From Myxococcota bacterium (GTDB taxonomy: Bacteria; Myxococcota; Polyangia; GCA-2747355; JAKLHH01), in contig JAKLHH010000630.1 of the NCBI GenBank assembly GCA_022710245.1, positions 1 through 5,316 of the forward strand: 5,316 bases of DNA. The letters run 5' to 3'. A model generated the notes under the pieces. The model saw nothing but the letters and a program-made list of their open reading frames with translations, did not search any database and was not told where the DNA came from. This document shows positions 1-3,956 of this stretch, piece by piece. A program made the translations under genes and the position numbers. Positions within the stretch are counted from its first letter, which is position 1. Each line of letters begins with the position of its first letter.

Positions 1-595
1 GGATGTCACCCTCGGCCTCCACGTGCCAGGCCACGCACTCGTCCTTGCCCCAGGCCAGCACGTTGTCGGGGCCGGTGGAGGTGGTGACCACGCCGTCCTT
101 GTTCTTGTCCGGGCAGTTGCCCGGGAGGATCTTGGTGACGCCGGTCTTGCCGTTGCCGGCCTCGCGGGAGCCGATGAAGGCCTCGCCGAGCACGTTGACG
201 GTGGTGCGCGAGGTGCTGGAGCCGCCGGTCACGTAGCGGCCGACCATGGTCAGGCTCTGCAGGTCGACCTTGACCACGCCCGGGAGCGCCGTGTCCGCGA
301 TCCAGAGGAAGCGGTTCTTGCCGCCGAGCTTGTTGTCGATCACCAGCGCCCCGTCGGCGTCCTGGGTGACGAACTCGCTCTCGTTCGAGGCGGGCGTGAA
401 GCCGCGGGCGCCGCCGATGCCGACCTTGTCCTCCTTGCACCCCGAGCAGGTCTGCTCGTTGATCGGGGTCGGACCGGCATCATCCGTCTGGAAGGTCGGC
501 CCCAGGTCCGGCTTGGTGGTCGGCTGCGGGTCGACGTCGATCTTCGCGGTGCAGGCCGTCGCCAGGACCACCAGAACGAGGAGTGCGTTGCGCAT
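1..595 (-). CDS. Secreted lipoprotein, YVTN/NHL-like beta-propeller type, N-terminal part (partial)
   Basis: The reading frame starts at the ATG read from 595 and stays open to the left edge, giving 198 residues without a stop, so the C-terminal part is missing. A short lipoprotein signal (residues 1-15, NALLVLVVLATAC) puts the lipidated cysteine at C15 with Thr at +2, so an envelope-anchored protein is expected. Residues 16-47 are a Pro/Thr/Asp linker. Two cysteines (C50, C53) precede a folded domain in which 'NRFLWIADTALPGVVKVDL' (94-112) reads as a propeller strand pair, followed by 'GRYVTGGSSTSRTTVNVLG' (119-137). A DKNKDG stretch (163-168) looks like a DxNxDG calcium loop, and 'WGKDECVAWH' (182-191) follows. 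From memory, this order (LWIAD..VVKVD, GRY.TG, SRT.VN, TKI, DxNxDG, WG.DEC..W) matches large myxobacterial surface lipoproteins with YVTN-type repeats. Function is unknown; binding or adhesion is a guess. A GAGG (complement of 602-605) lies 6 nt before the ATG and supports the start. Confidence 0.85.
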   Translation of the reverse strand, partial: MRNALLVLVVLATACTAKIDVDPQPTTKPDLGPTFQTDDAGPTPINEQTCSGCKEDKVGIGGARGFTPASNESEFVTQDADGALVIDNKLGGKNRFLWIADTALPGVVKVDLQSLTMVGRYVTGGSSTSRTTVNVLGEAFIGSREAGNGKTGVTKILPGNCPDKNKDGVVTTSTGPDNVLAWGKDECVAWHVEAEGDI

Positions 596-839
596 GCGGT
601 GCCTCGAGTTCGTTGAGGCGAGGAACTGCAGGAAGCGCACCAAGGAGGCGCGACCTGGCAGCCGTGTTCGGTTGACCTCAGCTGCCCCCGTCCCGGCGAG
701 GCGCTTCGGGGCGCGGCGGTAATGGCCAGACATCCTGAGCGGTTGCGGCGTGTGTCCCGGTCGCGGCGCTGGGGACATTCGACCTGACCCCTGAGAGGCG
801 ACACCCCATCTCACAGGGCGGGAGCGCCGTGATGGGGAC

Positions 840-865
840 GGTTGACCACCCCGACAGGGTTGACC
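840..865 (+). repeat. Direct repeat of GGTTGACC, with a third copy at 670-677
   Basis: GGTTGACC occurs at 840-847 and again at 858-865, start to start 18 bp, and a third exact copy lies at 670-677 in the same orientation. The core TTGACC resembles a -35 hexamer, but no matching -10 box is found 16-18 bp downstream of any copy. Binding sites for a regulator of one or both divergent lipoprotein genes are therefore an equally plausible reading. This is seen in sequence; the function is inferred. Confidence 0.4.
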
Positions 866-892
866 GTCACCGGCGCGTGTCCGGACCCGCCA

Positions 893-927
893 GCGGCTGC
901 GGCTGGACAGCCGCCTCGGGGAGGCGG
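893..927 (+). promoter_or_regulatory. Two mutually exclusive hairpins in the leader of the SUMF1-fold lipoprotein gene
   Basis: Hairpin 1 pairs GCGGCTG (893-899) with CAGCCGC (908-914) around an 8-nt loop. Hairpin 2 pairs CCGCCTC (911-917) with GAGGCGG (921-927) around a GGG loop. They share bases 911-914, so only one can form at a time. Hairpin 2 buries GGGGAGG (918-924), the only strong ribosome-binding-like sequence upstream of the ATG at 940, although its 15-nt spacing is long. A GGAG at 935-938 is only 1 nt from the ATG and probably too close to serve. The geometry would allow translational switching; high GC makes chance pairing a real alternative. Confidence 0.35.
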
Positions 928-939
928 TACCAGTGGAGC

Positions 940-1812
940 ATGCGTCATCGCTCGCTCGCGGCAGGGGTCGTCTCGGTGCTGGTGCTCCAGGCTTGCAGCA
1001 GTCGGTCCAGCTTCGTCCCGGCGAGCTGGGTGACGGTGAACCAGGGGAGCTTCGCCATGGGCTCGCCGGCCACCGAGCAGTGCCGCGAGCCGGGCAAGTT
1101 CAAGGAGACGCAGCACCGCGTGACGCTGACGACGCCGTTCGAGATCTCGACGACGGAGGTGACGCAGGGGCAGTTCGAGGACGTGATGGGCTGGAACCCA
1201 GCCTCGTTCCTCGACTGCGGGAGCGACTGCCCCGTCGACAAGGTGAGCTGGCACGACGCGGCGGCCTACTGCAACCACCTCTCGCAGGCGCGGGGGCTCG
1301 CCGGCTGCTACCAGTGCAGCGGCGACAAGGACCCGGTCTGCACCGAGGCGCCGGCCTACGCCGCGCACCTCTACAGCTGCCCCGGCTACCGGCTCCCGAC
1401 CGAGGCCGAGTGGGAGTACGCCTGCCGTGCGGGGACGACGGCTGCCTACTACAGCGGCCCGGCCAGCAGCTGCGACGGCTGGGACGCCAGCGCGAGCGCG
1501 ATCGGCTGGTACGCGGCCAACTCGGGCGGCACCGTCCACGCAGCCGGCGAGAAGGACCCGAACGCCTGGGGGCTCTACGACCTGCCGGGCGGTGTCTGGG
1601 AGTGGGTGAACGACTGGTTCCAGGAGGACCTCGGCAGCGCCGAGGTGACCGACCCGCGGGGGCCGTCCACCCCGACGCTGGGCCGCACGCTGCGCGGCGG
1701 CTCGGGCGAGGTGCCGGCGAAGTTCCTCCGCTCGGCCAGCCGCTACGACTACGCGCAGCCGGCCGAGCGCTTCCGCTTCCACGGCTTCCGCTGCGTCCGC
1801 TCCGCGCGCTAG
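940..1812 (+). CDS. SUMF1/formylglycine-generating-enzyme-fold lipoprotein, catalytically inactive
   Basis: A 290-residue lipoprotein. Residues 1-19 are a lipoprotein signal (VSVLVLQAC, lipidated C19, Ser at +2), so the mature protein is envelope-anchored. The rest is an FGE-sulfatase (SUMF1, PF03781) domain: 'GSFAMGS' (36-42), 'FEISTTEVTQGQFEDVMG' (67-84), 'PVDKVSWHDAAAYCNHLS' (98-115), 'YRLPTEAEWEYACRAGT' (150-166), 'NAWGLYDLPGGVWEWVNDW' (208-226), 'LRGGS' (251-255) and 'HGFRC' (281-285). True formylglycine-generating enzymes carry two redox/copper cysteines just after GGS; here V258 and L263 occupy those positions, so sulfatase activation is not expected. A cysteine-rich stretch (C93, C97, C111, C123, C126, C134, C147) probably forms disulfides outside the cytoplasm. 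The ATG at 940 was chosen because the signal peptide begins there; an in-frame ATG at 829 would put 37 unrelated residues before it. The function is unknown; binding or structural roles are common guesses for such domains. Confidence 0.9.
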   Translation: MRHRSLAAGVVSVLVLQACSSRSSFVPASWVTVNQGSFAMGSPATEQCREPGKFKETQHRVTLTTPFEISTTEVTQGQFEDVMGWNPASFLDCGSDCPVDKVSWHDAAAYCNHLSQARGLAGCYQCSGDKDPVCTEAPAYAAHLYSCPGYRLPTEAEWEYACRAGTTAAYYSGPASSCDGWDASASAIGWYAANSGGTVHAAGEKDPNAWGLYDLPGGVWEWVNDWFQEDLGSAEVTDPRGPSTPTLGRTLRGGSGEVPAKFLRSASRYDYAQPAERFRFHGFRCVRSAR

Positions 1813-1889
1813 CTGGCTCGGCGCGCTAGCTGGCTCGGCGCGCTAGCTGGCTCGGCGCGCTAGCTGGCTCCGCGCGACAGCTGGCTCGC
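1805..1889. repeat. 17-bp tandem repeat, about five units, starting inside the stop codon region
   Basis: The unit CGCGCTAGCTGGCTCGG occurs exactly at 1805-1821, 1822-1838 and 1839-1855, then with one mismatch at 1856-1872 and three mismatches at 1873-1889. The TAG stop of the SUMF1-fold gene (1810-1812) is part of the first unit. Because the unit is 17 bp and CTAG is self-complementary, the array places stop codons in all three frames of both strands. CGCGC and GCGCG within neighbouring units can pair, so the transcript could form hairpins, but there is no T-run typical of an intrinsic terminator. Confidence 0.9.
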
Positions 1890-2173
1890 TGGCTTCGCCT
1901 GCGCCCGCACCCGCTGCCACTCCCGAGGTACGCAGATCAACTCAACGTCGTACTCTCGACGAGCGAGCGCGAGGAGCGCTCGAGCTCGGGACCGAAGCGG
2001 GCGTTTCGCGTGACAGCGCGCTCTTCGCCCCTGCCCGCGCTGGCGCGTCCCCGAGGGCACGAGCTCGAGCGCTCCGAAAGCGAGCGGACGTTGGAGGGGG
2101 AGCGGACCGACGCGGAATCGTCTCCAGGCGGGTCGATGAGTCGCCGCGACGGAGCCTCGAGGCCCCGGCGAGG
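1813..2173. other. Gene-free region between convergent genes
   Basis: These 361 bases separate the ends of the plus-strand SUMF1-fold gene and the minus-strand nitronate monooxygenase gene. No frame here is convincing. The best candidate, the minus-strand reading over about 1860-1990, has noticeably weaker G/C bias at third positions than the flanking genes. The region holds the 17-bp tandem array (1805-1889) and a 16-bp perfect inverted repeat (1973-2075). Being between convergent genes, it is where transcription from both sides should end, yet no hairpin followed by a T-run was seen. Confidence 0.6.
1973..2075. repeat. 16-bp perfect inverted repeat enclosing 71 bp
   Basis: GGAGCGCTCGAGCTCG at 1973-1988 is the exact reverse complement of CGAGCTCGAGCGCTCC at 2060-2075. 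Each arm is itself made of overlapping palindromes (GAGCGCTC, CTCGAG, CGAGCTCG). The 71-bp interior contains a further nested pair, GCGGGC (1997-2002) with GCCCGC (2033-2038). The element lies 98 bp beyond the stop codon of the minus-strand operon, so it could fold in the 3' end of that transcript as a stabilising or bidirectional terminating structure, or be a structured small RNA or protein-binding site. Only the inverted repeat itself is certain. Confidence 0.8.
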
Positions 2174-3199
2174 TCACCCGGCGAGCGAGGCTGCCCGCAC
2201 CGCGTCGGCGAAGCGCCGCACGATGGCGCCCGCGGGCTCGATGGAGTGGATCCCCGAGACGCTCTTGCCGGCCACGAAGTAGTCCTTGTAGTGCATCCCC
2301 TGCAGCGAGGCCTGCCGCAGCTGCCAGAGCGAGAGCAGGGAGTAGATCCCGCGCATCAGCTGCTTGGTGCGCGCACCACGCAGCAGCCAGCGCGCCACGG
2401 GGCCCGCGCGCGTGCCCACCCTGTCGATGTACGGCGTGCGGATCACCGACACCGGGACGCCCGAGATCTTCTCCGTGAGGACGATGTCCCGCTCCTCGGC
2501 CCCGAGGATCGCGCGCTTGTAGTCGGCGTGGACGCCGCACTCCTGGCTGGCGATGAAGCGCGTGCCCAGCTGCACGCCGCTGTAGCCGAGCGAGAGCGCC
2601 CGCACGAAGGCCGCCTCGTCGCCGACGCCGCCGGCGCAGATGAGCGGCACGCCCAGGTCGGCCAGCTCCTCGAGGAGCGCCTCGGGCGAGCGCGTCCCCA
2701 GGTGTCCACCCGCGCGGTTGTTGACGCAGATGAGGCCATCGACGCCGGCCTCGAGCGCCTTCTCCGCCCAGCGCCGCTCGGTGACGTCGTGGTAGACGGG
2801 GATGCCCGCGGCGTGCGCGCGCTCCACCACCCAGCGCGGATCGCCCAGCGCGGTGATGATCAGCCCGACCCGCTCCTCGACCGCGATGTCGACCCAGCGC
2901 CGCATCTGCTCGGTGTAGGCGCGGAGCGTCTTCTCGACGATGGCGTTGAAGCCGATCGGGCGGTCGGTCACGGCCCGGATCTGGCGGAGCGCCTGGCGGA
3001 GGTTCCGTCGCTGCACGATGGCGAACGACATCGGCTGCACCACGCCGAGGCCGCCGGCGGCGGAGACGGCCGCGACCAGCTCGGGGTTCGTGCAGGGGTA
3101 CATCGCGCCGCAGAGGAGGGGCACCTCGACGCCGAGCTGCTCCGTGAAGGCGGTGCGCAGGCTCGGCCGCGTACCGGCCGCGGCGGCGAGAAGGGTCAT
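2174..3199 (-). CDS. Nitronate monooxygenase-family FMN enzyme (2-nitropropane dioxygenase-like)
   Basis: A 341-residue TIM-barrel flavoenzyme of the nitronate monooxygenase/FabK superfamily (PF03060); the length is normal for the family. Members bind FMN and oxidise alkyl nitronates with O2, or in FabK relatives reduce enoyl-ACP, and act in the cytoplasm. Visible motifs are the N-terminal barrel strand 'VPLLCGAMYPCTNPELVAAV' (26-45) with 'AAGGLGVV' (47-54), 'ERVGLIITALGDP' (109-121), 'NNRAGGHLGT' (160-169) carrying the conserved His (H166) proposed as catalytic base, 'VPLICAGGVGD' (184-194) and 'GVQLGTRFIASQEC' (208-221) for the phosphate of FMN. 'DYFVAGKSVSGIHSI' (306-320) resembles the family's C-terminal AGQ-GxI segment. 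The ATG overlaps the stop of the upstream hotdog gene (ATGA, 3199-3196) and has no clear ribosome-binding site of its own, so translational coupling is likely. The true substrate cannot be told from sequence; a FabK-like or quinone reductase role is possible. Confidence 0.92.
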   Translation of the reverse strand: MTLLAAAAGTRPSLRTAFTEQLGVEVPLLCGAMYPCTNPELVAAVSAAGGLGVVQPMSFAIVQRRNLRQALRQIRAVTDRPIGFNAIVEKTLRAYTEQMRRWVDIAVEERVGLIITALGDPRWVVERAHAAGIPVYHDVTERRWAEKALEAGVDGLICVNNRAGGHLGTRSPEALLEELADLGVPLICAGGVGDEAAFVRALSLGYSGVQLGTRFIASQECGVHADYKRAILGAEERDIVLTEKISGVPVSVIRTPYIDRVGTRAGPVARWLLRGARTKQLMRGIYSLLSLWQLRQASLQGMHYKDYFVAGKSVSGIHSIEPAGAIVRRFADAVRAASLAG

Positions 3200-3687
3200 G
3201 GCTTCGGACCCACGAGCCAGCGCGCGCGGGCGCGGGCGACGAGCTCGCCCCTGTCGTCACGGATGACGGACTCCAGCTCCACCTCGCGGCGCTCGCTGGT
3301 GGTCGGCGGCTCGCAGACGCACTCGGCGGTGAGCCGGCCGCGGCCCTTCTTCAGGTACTCCACCGAGAGGTTCGTCAGGATGGCGCGCGCGCCCCGGGGC
3401 AGGCCGGTCATCAGCGCCAGGCCCGTCGACATCTCGCCCAGGTTCGCCATGGCGATGGCGTGCACCGACGCCACGTGGTTGCGCACGGCGCGCCGGTCCG
3501 GCATCGCCACCCGCGCGTAGCCCGGGCGGAGCTCGAGGAAGTGCGGATCGACGCTGCCGGTGTAGGGGTTCAGCAGACCGAGGAGGCGATCGAAGAGGCG
3601 TCGCCCGCCCGGGAGCGCGCTCAACCGCTCCCAGGTCTGCCGCAGGCTGGCCCCGATGCCCGAGAGGTCGATCTTCGCGAGTTGCAC
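3196..3687 (-). CDS. Hotdog-fold DUF4442/thioesterase-like protein
   Basis: A 163-residue protein starting at the GTG read from 3687, chosen because AAGGAG (complement of 3696-3701) lies 8 nt before it. The same frame extends upstream to an ATG read from 3900, but that stretch translates the 21-bp repeat and low-complexity sequence and is unlikely to be protein. The core 'LELRPGYARVAMPDRRAVRN' (51-70), the central helix 'NHVASVHAIAMANLGEMSTG' (70-89) and 'ILTNLSVEYLKKGRGRLTAE' (103-122) fit the hotdog fold of the DUF4442/PaaI-like group. Relatives hydrolyse or bind acyl-CoA thioesters; N70, H77 and E85 on the central helix are the likely active-site residues by analogy. No signal peptide is visible, so it should be cytoplasmic. 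It is the first gene of an operon with the flavoenzyme that overlaps its stop by 4 nt, which suggests a shared substrate pathway. Activity and substrate are inferred from fold alone. Confidence 0.85.
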   Translation of the reverse strand: MQLAKIDLSGIGASLRQTWERLSALPGGRRLFDRLLGLLNPYTGSVDPHFLELRPGYARVAMPDRRAVRNHVASVHAIAMANLGEMSTGLALMTGLPRGARAILTNLSVEYLKKGRGRLTAECVCEPPTTSERREVELESVIRDDRGELVARARARWLVGPKP

Positions 3688-3695
3688 CGCTTGCG

Positions 3696-3701
3696 CTCCT
3701 T
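3696..3701 (-). promoter_or_regulatory. Ribosome-binding site that fixes the GTG start of the hotdog gene
   Basis: Read on the minus strand this is AAGGAG, a near-perfect Shine-Dalgarno sequence, 8 nt upstream of the GTG at 3687-3685. It decides against the much longer frame from 3900. Confidence 0.8.
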
Positions 3702-3709
3702 GCGTGGGG

Positions 3710-3751
3710 TGCGTCCGGACCGTGGCGTGGTGCGTCCGGACCGTGGCGTGG
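3710..3751. repeat. Two perfect 21-bp direct repeats, candidate operator pair
   Basis: A 21-bp unit beginning TGCGTCCGGACCGTGG is present exactly at 3710-3730 and 3731-3751, with a degenerate third start at 3752. Each unit contains the palindrome GTCCGGAC (3713-3720 and 3734-3741). A 21-bp period is two helical turns, so both palindromes face the same side of the DNA. They sit 9-50 bp upstream of the Shine-Dalgarno sequence of the hotdog gene, a typical location for a repressor site, but the regulator is unknown. A recent duplication without function is the alternative. Confidence 0.7.
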
Positions 3752-3767
3752 TGCGCCCTGCTCTCGA

Positions 3768-3776
3768 ACCATAGCA
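3768..3776 (-). promoter_or_regulatory. Candidate extended -10 promoter for the hotdog/flavoenzyme operon
   Basis: Read on the minus strand this is TGCTATGGT, matching the extended -10 form TGnTATNNT (4 of 6 hexamer positions). No -35 hexamer is seen 16-18 bp upstream, which extended -10 promoters can tolerate. Transcription would begin about 70-75 nt before the GTG and would include the 21-bp repeats in the leader. Confidence 0.25.
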
Positions 3777-3781
3777 GACCT

Positions 3782-3863
3782 CGGGTCGCTTGCTCGCGGG
3801 AGATGGTGCGACCCGAGCAAGGGTCGCGGTGAGGCCTCCGCTTCTGGTATCTTTCTTGCTCGG
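3782..3863. promoter_or_regulatory. Nested dyad cluster in the centre of the divergent region
   Basis: Two short words recur in both orientations. CGGGTCGC (3782-3789) pairs with GCGACCCG (3808-3815). GCGACCC (3808-3814) also pairs with GGGTCGC (3821-3827) around a 6-nt loop. CTTGCTCG (3789-3796) pairs with CGAGCAAG (3814-3821), and CCGAGCAAG (3813-3821) pairs perfectly with CTTGCTCGG (3855-3863). The block lies midway between the divergent hotdog and kinase start codons and between the two candidate -10 boxes, as expected for a shared operator. Its sequence also allows competing RNA hairpins if transcribed. Confidence 0.5.
3845..3853 (+). promoter_or_regulatory. Candidate extended -10 promoter for the sensor kinase gene
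   Basis: TGGTATCTT matches the extended -10 form TGnTATNNT (4 of 6 hexamer positions), in one of the few AT-richer patches of the region. No -35 hexamer lies at normal spacing. Transcription would start near 3860, leaving a leader of roughly 95 nt before the GTG at 3957. Confidence 0.25.
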
Positions 3864-3944
3864 AATCGGCGTCGAGCCGCAGGGGAGCGGCGCCCCGCAC
3901 GTGCAGTGGGGCGGTGGCGGGTAGCCGCCGCGACCCAGAGACTC

Positions 3945-3950
3945 GAGGAG
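3945..3950 (+). promoter_or_regulatory. Ribosome-binding site that fixes the GTG start of the kinase gene
   Basis: GAGGAG lies 6 nt upstream of the GTG at 3957-3959. The first membrane segment begins three residues after that start, which fits. Confidence 0.75.
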
Positions 3951-3956
3951 CTCGCG

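Larger units (their letters stand above)
596..939. other. Divergent intergenic region between the two lipoprotein genes
   Basis: No convincing gene was seen in these 344 bases: the open frames crossing it are arginine- and proline-rich and lack coding-like third-position bias. It should carry promoters for the minus-strand lipoprotein and the plus-strand SUMF1-fold lipoprotein, but I found no good -35/-10 pair on either strand. Visible structure includes three copies of GGTTGACC (670, 840, 858), a dyad TGTCCC-N13-GGGACA (753-777), and two overlapping hairpins just before the plus-strand start codon (893-927). These elements are listed separately where they merit it. Confidence 0.6.

Noticed and set aside
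672..700. A classical -35/-10 promoter using TTGACC at 672
   Set aside because: The bases 17 bp downstream are GC-only and do not resemble a -10 box.
829..939. An upstream in-frame ATG that would lengthen the SUMF1-fold lipoprotein by 37 residues
   Set aside because: The added residues do not look like protein and would place a lipoprotein signal in the interior; the signal peptide begins exactly at the ATG at 940.
940..1812. Annotation as an active sulfatase-activating enzyme
   Set aside because: The catalytic cysteines are replaced and no sulfatase gene is present in the window; a secreted lipoprotein of this type is a different branch of the fold.
933..1829. A 298-codon plus-strand frame overlapping the SUMF1-fold gene
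   Set aside because: It is a high-GC shadow with Arg/Gly/Leu-rich composition; the real frame carries the complete family motifs.
1805..1889. Reading the 17-bp array as a CRISPR
   Set aside because: Units are directly abutting without spacers, so it is a simple tandem repeat.
2010..2282. A 90-codon plus-strand frame
   Set aside because: It runs through the inverted repeat and into the 3' end of the flavoenzyme gene on the opposite strand, with no family likeness or ribosome-binding site.
1860..3260. A 466-codon open frame on the minus strand
   Set aside because: It overlaps the flavoenzyme gene in another frame and is Arg/Gly/Ala/Pro-rich. Its tail over 1860-1990 reads a little more like protein (REYDVELICVPREWQRVR), but third-position bias is weaker than in neighbours and no start or domain supports it.
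3688..3900. N-terminal extension of the hotdog protein to an ATG read from 3900
   Set aside because: It would translate the 21-bp repeat as HHATVRTHHATVRTH, lacks family similarity, and a strong Shine-Dalgarno sequence sits before the GTG at 3687.
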